From Frankia umida (lineage in GTDB: Bacteria > Actinomycetota > Actinomycetes > Frankiales > Frankiaceae), in contig NZ_JALKFT010000006.1 of assembly GCF_023242945.1 (NCBI RefSeq), positions 186,001 through 250,000 of the forward strand: a stretch of DNA of 64,000 nt. The letters run 5' to 3'. A model generated the notes under the pieces. That model was not told where the DNA came from. It saw nothing but the letters and a program-made list of their open reading frames with translations, and made no database searches. The position numbers and the translations under genes are program-made. Positions 32,243 through 41,287 of this stretch are shown here, piece after piece (the first letter of the stretch is position 1; each line of letters starts with the position of its first letter).

Positions 32243-34807
32243 TCACAGTGGTGGCAGCGACCAGATGCCGGCAGTGGGTGTGCCGGTGTCCAGCGTGGCG
32301 TCGGCGCCGGTGAGCAACACCGCACCGTCGACCACGGCGGCGCCGAGCAGTCGGGTGGGCATGGCCGTCGTGACCGGGTGGACGGTCCAGCCCTCGCCGG
32401 TGCGGCTGCCGATGAGGACAGCCGGCTGCTCGGGAGCCGGGCCGTCGCCGGCGATCGAACCGGCGGCGAGCACCCGGCCGTCGGACAGCACGGCGAATGC
32501 GTGCACGAGCACCCCGGGTGGCAGCGTCGTCTGGGTCAGCCGCCAGGACGTGGCATCGCTGGAGTGACGCAGTCTGGTCACCGTCGCACTACCGGACAGC
32601 TCGCTGCCGGCAGCGAGCAGCGACCCGTCAGTAAGCTCGACGACCTGGTCGACATGCTGCTCGGCCGGGCCGCCGAGGGACGGTGTGCGCAGGCGCGTCC
32701 ACGACGTCCCCTCCGTCGAGCGCCACACGGCGCCGTCGCCGAGGGCGCCCGCGGGTCGACCGACCGCGAGCAGCTCGCCATCATGGGTCACCAGCCCCGT
32801 GACCTCACCGGTCAGACCGCCGGAGGTGGGCAGAACGCCCCAGCTCCGGCCATCCGCGGATCGCCACAGTACCGGCCGGTTCGACAGATCGGCCGGGGAA
32901 CCACCATCGGTTGCCGGCTGTGGAGCGGTGGTCGCCACCAGCGAGGGGTTCGCGCCGCGCTCGACGACGGCCGCGCCGACGGCGATGAAGCCGCGCCCGG
33001 CCAGGAACGCGACGGCGGAGACGGCCCCGGACTGGGTGCCAGTCGGCAGCGGAAGTGCGAGGGCGTGCCACCCCTGCCCGTCCTCGCGTAGCCAGACGAC
33101 GGGTTTCGTACCGGTGGGTCCGGTCACGGCCAGGCTGGATGTGCGCCGTCCCACCGCCACCTGCACTCCGTCGTCCCCGTCCGCGAGCGCGGTGATGATC
33201 GCGCCGTTCGCCTCCGCGCCGGTGGTGGTGGCGTCGACCAGGCGGCGGTCCGTGCCCACCGCGCTGCCGGTCCGCGGGGCCACGGTCACGCTCGCCTGGC
33301 CGTTGGCCGCGCCGGGATCACCGGGTCTCGATGGACCTCCGCCCGTCGAGCCGCCCGGACCAAGGACGAACACAAGGGCGATCACCAGCGCCGCCAGGCC
33401 AGCCGAAGCCGCGACCAGGAGACTGCTCCGCTCACCCAGCCGGCGCCGCGACGGCACGTCGGCGACCGTGCTGATCATGAGGCTGCCGTCCCCGTCGCCG
33501 CCGTCCAGTACCGCTGGCAGCACCGGCGGCAGCACATGCGCGCCACCGACCGGGCCGGCCGCGGCCGGCGTCCGGCGAGCCCACCGCGAGGAATCGGATG
33601 GCCGCTGCGGCGCGGCAACATGCAGCGTCGGCCTCGTCGCTGGGTCGAGTGCGTGTGGGGCTGGCCGGGTGGGACGACCTGGGGCCGGCCGTGGTGGGGG
33701 CGAGAGGTCGGCCTTCGCCGACGTGGAGGGAGTCGCTGCTGTCGGCAGCGGCCGACCTGGCGGAGACGGAGGCGGCGGAGCTGACCCGTGGGATGGGGAC
33801 GCTGACGGTGGCGAGGATGGCTGGGACGGCGTCCACGTCGGCCCGGATGTGCCCACGGCCGGTAGCCGGGGCTGGGCCGTAGGAGGGGGAGGGGGAGGGG
33901 CATCAGGTGGAGGCGGCGCACTGGGCGCAGGCTCGGCGGCGTCGAGGATGTCCCGTTCGGCGCGGACGATGATCCCGCTGGTGGCGAGCCAGCCAGGGCC
34001 GAACACGGTGGCAGCGGCCTCGGCGAGCTGGTGGGCGAAGATCCGCGCGGACCGCTGCCGGTCGGCCCGGGCCGGCTGCAGCGCCTGGACGATGACCGCG
34101 GCGAGCGGTTCGGCTACGCCGACCGGGGCCGGCAGGGCACCATCCAGCTGGCGTTTCCAGACGTGGGCGACCGGCAGGGACGGGTCGATCGGCATCCGGC
34201 CGGACAGCAGCCGGTAGAGCACCACGCCGAGTGCGTACAGGTCGGTACCGGGGCCGACCCGGTCGCCGCCGATCTGCTCGGGTGCCATGTAACCGGGCGT
34301 GCCGGCGATCGATTCCACCGACGTGGCGCTGCCGCCGAAGAACCGGCTGATACCGAAGTCGACGAGCTTCGGCGCATCATCACGGGCGAACAGGATGTTC
34401 GCCAGTTTGACGTCCCGGTGCAGCACCCCGGCCGTGTGCGCGGCGGCGAGTGCGTCGGCGGCGGCGAGGCCCACGGCGCAGGCCGCCGCCGGTGTCGTGC
34501 GGGACAGGCGGGAACGTAGCGTCCCACCCGACAGATGCTCCATGATCAGCATGGACAGGTCGCCGCGTTCGACGTAGTCGTAGATCCGCACGATGTGCGG
34601 GTGGTCCAGTCCGGCGAGGACGTCCGCCTCTCGCCGGAAGCCGGCCCGTGCCTTCTCCCCCGCCCGGGTCAGGACCTTGACAGCGACCCGGCGGTTGATC
34701 TGCCGGTGCTGCGCCTCCAGCACGATCCCGCTCGCGCCCGAGCCGAGTTCGCGGCCCAGTTCGTATCCCGGCAGCGCGGCCTCGACCTGGGAGCGCTCGA
34801 CGAACAC
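32243..34807 (-). CDS. Transmembrane Ser/Thr protein kinase with extracellular propeller-like sensor
   Basis: An 854-residue PknB-type kinase. Catalytic blocks are complete: GSGASG loop (22-27), Lys44 in VAVKVL, HRDVKLAN (130-137, Asp132), DFG (150-152), GTPGYMAPE (169-177). A Pro/Ser-rich juxtamembrane linker (~285-445) leads to one TM helix (~460-482, LLVAASAGLAALVIALVFVL). The outside region has repeats of a WRSxDGxSW type (VLWRSADGRSWGVLP, AVWRSTEGTSWTRL, RLRHSSDATSWRL), resembling BNR/beta-propeller blades. It should sense an envelope signal and phosphorylate cytoplasmic targets. GTG start at 34807, six bases after the PKD gene stop, so it is the last gene of the moxR operon. Confidence 0.9.
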   Translation of the reverse strand: MFVERSQVEAALPGYELGRELGSGASGIVLEAQHRQINRRVAVKVLTRAGEKARAGFRREADVLAGLDHPHIVRIYDYVERGDLSMLIMEHLSGGTLRSRLSRTTPAAACAVGLAAADALAAAHTAGVLHRDVKLANILFARDDAPKLVDFGISRFFGGSATSVESIAGTPGYMAPEQIGGDRVGPGTDLYALGVVLYRLLSGRMPIDPSLPVAHVWKRQLDGALPAPVGVAEPLAAVIVQALQPARADRQRSARIFAHQLAEAAATVFGPGWLATSGIIVRAERDILDAAEPAPSAPPPPDAPPPPPPTAQPRLPAVGTSGPTWTPSQPSSPPSASPSHGSAPPPPSPPGRPLPTAATPSTSAKADLSPPPRPAPGRPTRPAPHALDPATRPTLHVAAPQRPSDSSRWARRTPAAAGPVGGAHVLPPVLPAVLDGGDGDGSLMISTVADVPSRRRLGERSSLLVAASAGLAALVIALVFVLGPGGSTGGGPSRPGDPGAANGQASVTVAPRTGSAVGTDRRLVDATTTGAEANGAIITALADGDDGVQVAVGRRTSSLAVTGPTGTKPVVWLREDGQGWHALALPLPTGTQSGAVSAVAFLAGRGFIAVGAAVVERGANPSLVATTAPQPATDGGSPADLSNRPVLWRSADGRSWGVLPTSGGLTGEVTGLVTHDGELLAVGRPAGALGDGAVWRSTEGTSWTRLRTPSLGGPAEQHVDQVVELTDGSLLAAGSELSGSATVTRLRHSSDATSWRLTQTTLPPGVLVHAFAVLSDGRVLAAGSIAGDGPAPEQPAVLIGSRTGEGWTVHPVTTAMPTRLLGAAVVDGAVLLTGADATLDTGTPTAGIWSLPPL

Positions 34808-34813
34808 GACCGC

Positions 34814-37606
34814 CTACCGGGCCACGTCGTAGGTGGCCGGATTGTTCCGAGCGTTGCTGCGCACGGTGATGACCCTGGACGGGGTACCGGAGGGAACATC
34901 GACCTGTACGGTGCAGCTGCTCCCACCCATCAGGAACTTGTAACCGGAACAGCCGTCGTCGCGCAGGCCCTCCCCGGTCACCGACTGGATGGCCTCGCCG
35001 TTGCTACCGCCGTTCCCGCTGATGGTGACGGTCCAGGTCGTACCACCCGGAGAGGAACTTGCGGCCTGCTTGGCGAAGGAGATGCTGTATTCGGTGTCCA
35101 CGGTCGCGGTCGCCGTCGACTGGAGCCCGTTCTGGTCCGTGACGGTCACGGACGCCTGATAGGTGCCAATCGCGTAGTGGTGGCCGGCTAGCTGATAGTT
35201 GTCCGTGCTTTGGATGGTGGTCCCCGGGCTTCCGTCGCCGAACTCATAGCGATAGCTGACGATCGGCGAGGATCCCGCGACGCTTTGCGATGCGGACAGG
35301 GCCCGCGCTCCGCTGACATAGGAGCTTCCGCTGAAGTTCCCGACGCTGAGAGCGGCCTTGGGCGGGGTGGCGGGGGCGGTGAGCTGGACGGTGGCGGCGG
35401 CGGTGGCGGTGCGTCCGGCGCTGTCGGTCACCGTCACGGTGACGGTGTACGTGCCGGCCTGGGGGTAGGTGTGGGTGGCTCGTCGGCCGTTATCGGTGCT
35501 GCCGTCGCCCCAGGCGATGACGTAGGTGGTGATGGGGTTGCTGCCGGCGGTGGACGCGCCGGCGTCAGCGGCCACGGTGAGTGGTGCGTTGCCGGTCGCG
35601 GGGTCGAGCGCGAGCTGGGCGGTCGGGCCGGTGGCGGGCGGCTGTTCGACCGGCTTCGCGGTGACCACGATCTCGGCGTTGGCGATGGGGGTGCGGCCGT
35701 CGGTGAGGGTGGCGCTGGCGGTCACGGTGTACCGGCCCGGGGCGGTCCAGGTGTGGCTGACGTTCGTGCCGGTCGCCTGCGAGGTGTTGTCCCCGAACGA
35801 CCAGGTCGCCGAGACGAGGCCCGCACCGGTGGCACGTAGTCGGACGACATCGCCGACGGTGGCGGTGGCGGTGCTGGCCTCGATGGTGACGGCCGCCGTC
35901 ACCGGCGGCTGGTTGTCGCTTCCGGGCGGCGGATTCCGGGTGTCGCCGGACCGCTGGCCGGTGCCGGGATCACCGGTCAGCGGTGTGCCGCCGCCGGGGT
36001 TCTGGCTGGAGGGGCCGGCAACGGCCGCGGGAGGCGTGGTCCGCGTCCGGCCCGGGCCTGGTGGGGGTGGCGTCGTCCCGGGAGCGCCACCCGCGCGTGG
36101 CGCGGACGGGGCCTGGTCGGAGGGTGTCCGGCGCGTCTGGTCGGACGGTGTCCGCGCCGGTGTGGGCGTTCGTGCGGTGGACGGTGACGGCGCGCTGCTG
36201 GGTACGCGCGGGCCTGCGGATGCCGGCGGGGTGGCGGGCGCGGTGCTGGGGCCCGGCATCGGTTGGTCACGGGGGTCGCCGCGGTCGCCGGGATCGGTGT
36301 TGCGACCGTTGTCGGCGCCGCTGCCGCCGGTGCCAAGGGTGCCGGCGGCAGCGCCGGAACCGTCCGTGGTGGCCTTGGCCTCGGTGTCGTCGTCGGAGGT
36401 GCCGCCGCTGCCCGTGCCGTACTTGCGGACGGAGGTGGCGGTGCCGTCGGCGCGGATGACGCCGGCCTCGGCGCCGGCCGCATCGTTGTAGAACACGAAA
36501 CCGCCTTCGGCGGCGAGGGTGAAGCCGCGTCCGGGGGTGAGGACCCGGCGGGTGGAGATCAGCCGACCGCCGGCGACGTCGACGACGTGCACGGCACCGG
36601 TGGTGAAGTCCGGGACGAAGACCCGGTCGCCGAGGCCGACGGGTGCGCCGAGGTCATGCCCGGCGGCGGCCAGGTCAATGACCGACCCGCAGCCGCGGGC
36701 GGCGAGGTCGGCGACCATCAGCACCCCGCGGCTGCCGACCGAGGCGTAGACGCGGCCGGCATCCGACGCGCCGGCCACCCGCACGCTGGCATCGCCACCG
36801 GCGACGTCGAGGCAGGTCGTGGCGCCGGGATGGCCATCCGTGCCGAGCGCGGTGATCTCCCGACGGGCGAGGTCGACCAGCGCCGGGCGCCCCTCGGCGA
36901 GCACAAGCTGGCTGCGGGCCCGGTCCGCCCCCTGACGGCGGTCGTGGCGCCGGGCACCGTCGAACCAGACGAGGTCGCCGGTCCGCGCGTCGACCACCCA
37001 CAGCCGTCCGTCACCGTCGACGATGCCGGCCCCGGCGCCGACCCGCGCCGCCAGCGACTGTCGACCGCGCGGCTGCAGGGTCGCGGCCTGCGCGGTCGTG
37101 ACGACGCCGGCCTGGCCGTCGAGGACGTACAGCGTGTCCGCGCCGACGAACAGCTGTGCCGCCCGGCCGCGGGCGAGCAGCCCGTCGCGGTGCGCCCAGG
37201 TGTAGGTGGCGCCGCTGATCCGGCCGACGGTGCCCGTGGCGGAGTCGACGACGTAGGCGTCCAGGTCCGACTGGATGACCCCGATCCGCCGCGACGGCTG
37301 ATTCGGTGGACCGACGGACACCTGGGTGATCACTTTGGCGGAGGCGCCGTCCAGGAGAGCCACCTGCCCGACGGCGTCGGAGGGCAGCCACGCGGCACCA
37401 CCGTTGAACGCGACCGCATGCCGCTGCGCGCCGCCAGCCGAACCGGCCACCACCAGCGCCCCGAACAGCACCACCACCGCCACCACCGCCTGCAACGGCC
37501 GGCCGCGCACGCGCCCCAGCTGGCCCCGCAGCCCCGAACGTCGCTGCGATGGATCCGCCAGCCGCGGACGTTGGTCGCCGCCGACGCGCCGTGCCTGCTC
37601 AGTCAT
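34814..37606 (-). CDS. Exported beta-propeller/PKD-repeat surface protein
   Basis: A 930-residue protein with one N-terminal signal-anchor (~38-58, LQAVVAVVVLFGALVVAGSA). Residues ~60-380 resemble a YncE/PQQ-type propeller (LYVLDGQAGVVTTA, LWVVDARTGDLVWFDG, GAVHVVDVAGGRLI). A ~170-residue Pro/Thr/Gly-rich stalk follows, then three PKD-type Ig domains (WSFGDNTSQATG...HTW; IAWGDGSTDN...HTYPQAGTYTVTVTVTD; YEFGDGSPG...GHHYAIGTYQASVTVTD) and a small C-terminal domain with one Cys pair. Probably binds polysaccharide or protein partners outside the membrane. ATG at 37606 overlaps the transglutaminase stop by 8 bases. Likely works with the adjacent propeller-bearing kinase. Confidence 0.85.
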   Translation of the reverse strand: MTEQARRVGGDQRPRLADPSQRRSGLRGQLGRVRGRPLQAVVAVVVLFGALVVAGSAGGAQRHAVAFNGGAAWLPSDAVGQVALLDGASAKVITQVSVGPPNQPSRRIGVIQSDLDAYVVDSATGTVGRISGATYTWAHRDGLLARGRAAQLFVGADTLYVLDGQAGVVTTAQAATLQPRGRQSLAARVGAGAGIVDGDGRLWVVDARTGDLVWFDGARRHDRRQGADRARSQLVLAEGRPALVDLARREITALGTDGHPGATTCLDVAGGDASVRVAGASDAGRVYASVGSRGVLMVADLAARGCGSVIDLAAAGHDLGAPVGLGDRVFVPDFTTGAVHVVDVAGGRLISTRRVLTPGRGFTLAAEGGFVFYNDAAGAEAGVIRADGTATSVRKYGTGSGGTSDDDTEAKATTDGSGAAAGTLGTGGSGADNGRNTDPGDRGDPRDQPMPGPSTAPATPPASAGPRVPSSAPSPSTARTPTPARTPSDQTRRTPSDQAPSAPRAGGAPGTTPPPPGPGRTRTTPPAAVAGPSSQNPGGGTPLTGDPGTGQRSGDTRNPPPGSDNQPPVTAAVTIEASTATATVGDVVRLRATGAGLVSATWSFGDNTSQATGTNVSHTWTAPGRYTVTASATLTDGRTPIANAEIVVTAKPVEQPPATGPTAQLALDPATGNAPLTVAADAGASTAGSNPITTYVIAWGDGSTDNGRRATHTYPQAGTYTVTVTVTDSAGRTATAAATVQLTAPATPPKAALSVGNFSGSSYVSGARALSASQSVAGSSPIVSYRYEFGDGSPGTTIQSTDNYQLAGHHYAIGTYQASVTVTDQNGLQSTATATVDTEYSISFAKQAASSSPGGTTWTVTISGNGGSNGEAIQSVTGEGLRDDGCSGYKFLMGGSSCTVQVDVPSGTPSRVITVRSNARNNPATYDVAR

Positions 37607-40148
37607 CGCCGCCTCCCGAACCCGCCCCGGGCGGCGCGGTCGCGGGCCGTCCAGCGGGTGCCGTCAGAGCGCGGCGGCGGCTGGCAGCGCGGGTCGGCAG
37701 CAGCGGGCGCGGGTCGAGGGCGCCAGCCAGCCGCTGGCGACGGCGGCCCTGGGCGCCAAGGCGGGTGCGCAGCAGGGCGAGCAGGTCCCATGCCCGCGCG
37801 GCGTCCGCGTCGGTGCCCCCCGTCCGGCCGTACAGGGCCTGGCTGACCAGCGTCGCGAGGGCCTGGACGGGCTCGGTGACCCCCGGCCCGAGCCTGGCCG
37901 CCGCGGCGGCGATCTCGCCGGGCGTGCGGGTTGGTTCCGTGGCCACACCTCGTTCGGCCAGCCGGTCCCGGGCCTCCTGCCAGGCGCCGGCAACCCGGCG
38001 TCCCGGCGGGTGCGCACCGCGCCGTCGGCGGCGCCGCTCGGCCTTCGCCACGACAATGACGAGCGGTGCCAGCACCACCAGCATGACCAGCACCGCGAGG
38101 ACGACGATCAGCAGCCGCAGTCCGAGGTTGGCCGCGGCGTGGCGTTCGTCCAGGGTGAGTCGGGGGATCGCGGTCTGGGTCGGCGGCGTGGCCGGGATCG
38201 GCTCGGCGCTGCCGGCACCGGCCGCGGAACCGCCGCCCGCCGCCGCGCCGGAGGCGTCCGGCGGCTCTTCGTGGGACAGCCGTGAGGTGTCCGTCGGCTC
38301 GAACGGGATCCAGCCGAGACCGGCGAGGAACACCTCCGGCCAGGTGTGCGCCTGTGCCTGGGTGAGCGTGAACGTGCCGGGCCCGCTCCCGGCGCGTGGA
38401 CCGAGCAGATAGCCGACGGCGATCCGGGACGGGATGCCGCGCAGCCTGGCGAGCAGGGCGAACGCGGCGGCGTGCGCCTCGGCGTAGCTGCGCCGTTCCC
38501 GCGGGTCGGTGCTGGTGAGCAGCCGGGTGACGGCGCCGTAGGAATGGCCGGGCCGGCCGGCGAGGTCGTAGGGGAACCGCTGCGGGTCCCGCAGGTAGTC
38601 GGCGAGCGCGGTCAGCTGGTCGTAGGTGGTGCGCGCGGCGGCGGTGGCGCGGGTGACCTCGGTGACCGGCAGCGCGGGCAGGCCCGGGGGAACGGCGAGG
38701 TAGCGAGCCAGCGCCGGGCCGGACCCAGGGACGGCGGCGGCGAGCTGAGCCGGTGACGGTGTCGGGACGGTCGCGGTGAGCTGGTATCGCAGCGGGCCGG
38801 CTGCTGCCCCCGAGGTGCGCAGCAGGGTGCCGGTTCGGGGGTCGTAGGCGGCGGTCGCGGGTGCGGTGGCGAGCCGGGTGGGCCGTCCGACGACGGGCAG
38901 CAACGGCGAGTCCGACTGCTGGACGGTGACGTCGGCGTGCACGGCGACCTGCGGGCCGAGACCGGTGCCTGCCTCGTCGCGGTCACCGGGCAGGGCGGCG
39001 CCGACCGGCCAGAACGCGTCATGGTTACGCCAGCTTGCGCCGTCGAAGTCGGCGAGGACCGCCGTCGTCACCCGGTCGACGGGCAGCCGACTGGACGACG
39101 ACGCCAGCCGTACCGAGGCCACCGCCCGCGGCGGTGCAGCGGTGAGCTGGGCGCGAACCTGCGCCAACGGGTCCGGCTGAGGCACGTCGACCAGCGGCTG
39201 CGCGTGGACCGTCCGCGGGTCGAACCGGCCGCCGGCCGGTACCACCACAGCGAACAGCGTCCCGATCAGCGTGGCGACGACCAGCACCGGAACACCGAGC
39301 AGCAGCGCTCCCGCCCCGGGCAGGTGTGCTGCCCCGGCGTGCTGGCCCGCTCCGGCTGACCGTCCTGCCAGCGCGGGGGGTTCCGGCGCGGGCCGTTGCG
39401 GCGCGGTGGCGTGCCGGGCTGCGCGAAGGATGCCGTAGCCGAGAGCGGCCGCGACGAGCAGCGCCAGGAGAACCGGCGGGGGATGGTGGCCACCGGCAAG
39501 CAGCGTCACGGCCAGAGCGAACGCCAGCCCGAGCGGGGCGAGCGGAGCAAGAACCGTGCCGGGCCGCATCGCCAGTGCGAGGGCGCTCGCGGTAGCCAGC
39601 CACAGCGCAAGGACCGGCACGACGAGCAGTTCGGGATCCGGGTCGGCCGGTAGGCCCACGCTCAGCAGGTTCGCCCAGCCCGACCGCAGCCCGATGACGA
39701 AGGCCCGCCCGCCGCCGACGGCCCGCCCGTCGGCCCAGCCGAACACGACGACGATCAGGTAACCGGCGGCTCCGACAAGGCTGGTGGCAGCCAGGGCGTC
39801 CCACCGGTCCGTCAGCCGGCGCATCCCGATCGTCACCGCCGCCGCGGCGACGATCGCGCCGACAAGCGGACCCCAGGCCCGCCCGCCCGCGTACAGGGTG
39901 CGGAAGGTGCCGGCGACCGCCAGCGCGGCGACGAGCAGTGCCGCTGCCTCGGCCACGACCACCGTGGCGGCACCGTGGCGCCACCGGGGCGCCGGGCGCC
40001 CCCCGGCCGCCTGCGGCCCACCCGTCGCTGGCGGTGGGGTCGGTGGGCCACCGCCATCCGGCTGCGACGACCCGAGCCTGACCTGACCGGGCGCCAGCCA
40101 CCGGTCAGCGCCCCCCGCAACCGTCGCCTGTGTGTCGAAGGAGCTCAC
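37599..40148 (-). CDS. TgpA-type membrane transglutaminase-fold protein without the catalytic Cys
   Basis: An 849-residue protein with ~8 TM helices in the first ~330 residues (DUF3488/TgpA_N region), an exported transglutaminase-like domain (~500-610), one more TM helix and a cytoplasmic C-terminal region. The core aligns well: AHAAAFALLARLRGIPSRIA, QAHTWPEVFLAGLGWIPFEP. The His is kept, and Glu stands at the Asp position, as often seen. The nucleophile is not: the usual YCEQFA segment reads YAEAHA, with GCC (Ala) instead of Cys. It should therefore be unable to act as a protease or transglutaminase. GTG start at 40148 overlaps the DUF58 stop. Its place in a moxR-DUF58-TgpA operon is standard. 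Confidence 0.85.
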   Translation of the reverse strand: MSSFDTQATVAGGADRWLAPGQVRLGSSQPDGGGPPTPPPATGGPQAAGGRPAPRWRHGAATVVVAEAAALLVAALAVAGTFRTLYAGGRAWGPLVGAIVAAAAVTIGMRRLTDRWDALAATSLVGAAGYLIVVVFGWADGRAVGGGRAFVIGLRSGWANLLSVGLPADPDPELLVVPVLALWLATASALALAMRPGTVLAPLAPLGLAFALAVTLLAGGHHPPPVLLALLVAAALGYGILRAARHATAPQRPAPEPPALAGRSAGAGQHAGAAHLPGAGALLLGVPVLVVATLIGTLFAVVVPAGGRFDPRTVHAQPLVDVPQPDPLAQVRAQLTAAPPRAVASVRLASSSSRLPVDRVTTAVLADFDGASWRNHDAFWPVGAALPGDRDEAGTGLGPQVAVHADVTVQQSDSPLLPVVGRPTRLATAPATAAYDPRTGTLLRTSGAAAGPLRYQLTATVPTPSPAQLAAAVPGSGPALARYLAVPPGLPALPVTEVTRATAAARTTYDQLTALADYLRDPQRFPYDLAGRPGHSYGAVTRLLTSTDPRERRSYAEAHAAAFALLARLRGIPSRIAVGYLLGPRAGSGPGTFTLTQAQAHTWPEVFLAGLGWIPFEPTDTSRLSHEEPPDASGAAAGGGSAAGAGSAEPIPATPPTQTAIPRLTLDERHAAANLGLRLLIVVLAVLVMLVVLAPLVIVVAKAERRRRRRGAHPPGRRVAGAWQEARDRLAERGVATEPTRTPGEIAAAAARLGPGVTEPVQALATLVSQALYGRTGGTDADAARAWDLLALLRTRLGAQGRRRQRLAGALDPRPLLPTRAASRRRALTAPAGRPATAPPGAGSGGGDD

Positions 40149-41287
40149 CGAACGGTCCGGTTCCAGCGCTCGGCGAACTCGGCGCTGGTGGTCGCCGCCA
40201 CCGTGAACGCACCAGGTACCGAAAGCACAGCCCCACCGCCGGGGCCGAGCAGGGCGACGCTCGCGACGGCGAAACGGCGCAGCGCCGGCCCGAGGGCGGC
40301 CAGCTCCGCCTGCCGCGGGCTACCGGTCACCACCCCCAGCGCCGCACCCTCGGCGGTGGCCCCGAACCCGGGGAGCACGGCCAGGCCACGGTCGCCAGGC
40401 ACGCCGAGGCTGGCCTCGGCGAACAGCGCCAGCAGCGCACCCTGCCCGGTGACTCCCCGTTCGGCGGCGGCCCGGGCGCCCGCCGTGGTGCGCACCTCCA
40501 CCGGATGGCCGCCGTGGAACGCCGCCGCCGCGAGGGAGGCCGCGACCCGGACCGCCGCCTCGAACGACTCCTCCGTATACGGCGCGGCGCTGGTGTCGAG
40601 CAGCACCAGCATCCGGGGCTCGTGCGGGACCACGTTGTGCCGGATCATGAGGGTGCCGGTGCGGGCCGTCGACGGCCAGTGGACGAGCCGCAGGTCGTCG
40701 CCGCGGACGTACTCCCGCAGACTGTGGAACGCCACCCCGCCGCCAGGTGCCACCGCCGACGTCCGCCCGTCCAGCTCCGGAGACCGCCCGGTGGGCAGCG
40801 GTGCCATCGGATGCGGCGTCGGGTACACCCACATCCGCGTCGTCGACGGGTACGACTGCCCGGTGCGGAACAGGCCGAGCGGGTCGCTGTGCCCCACGGT
40901 CAGCGGGCCGATCGGGTGGATGCCTCGGCGGGCCGTCGGCAGCGGATACTCGACCTGCCCGGTGGCACCCGCCGCAAGGCTTGGCAACGTCACCGTCACC
41001 CGCTCACCGGCGACCGTCTCCACGGCGACGAACGGCGGGCAGCGCCGCCGACCGATGTTCGTGACCGTCAGCACCCCGCGGGCCGGGCCGTCCTGCGCGA
41101 CCCGGGCCGGCTCCACCCGGCGAACCACCTGCAACCGCGGCCGGGCAGGCATCCACAGCGCCCCGCCGACGAGTACCGCAGCCCCGGTCACCCCAAGCCC
41201 GAGCAGCTCGGGGTAGTGCAGCAACGGCCAGCTCGCCAGCAGCAGCACGGTGGCGACAAGAGCCCCCCAACCCGACCGGGAGATCAT
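40145..41287 (-). CDS. DUF58 domain protein of the moxR operon
   Basis: A 380-residue protein: two N-terminal TM helices (~8-48), then a beta-rich region, then the DUF58 signature LREYVRGDDLRLVHWPSTARTGTLMIRH with the vWA-like start MLVLLDTSAAP. The MIDAS-type DxSxx sequence (DTSAA) is present. DUF58 proteins pair with MoxR ATPases and are thought to act as adaptors that bring clients to the chaperone at the membrane. ATG at 41287 overlaps the moxR stop (ATGA). Confidence 0.88.
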   Translation of the reverse strand: MISRSGWGALVATVLLLASWPLLHYPELLGLGVTGAAVLVGGALWMPARPRLQVVRRVEPARVAQDGPARGVLTVTNIGRRRCPPFVAVETVAGERVTVTLPSLAAGATGQVEYPLPTARRGIHPIGPLTVGHSDPLGLFRTGQSYPSTTRMWVYPTPHPMAPLPTGRSPELDGRTSAVAPGGGVAFHSLREYVRGDDLRLVHWPSTARTGTLMIRHNVVPHEPRMLVLLDTSAAPYTEESFEAAVRVAASLAAAAFHGGHPVEVRTTAGARAAAERGVTGQGALLALFAEASLGVPGDRGLAVLPGFGATAEGAALGVVTGSPRQAELAALGPALRRFAVASVALLGPGGGAVLSVPGAFTVAATTSAEFAERWNRTVR

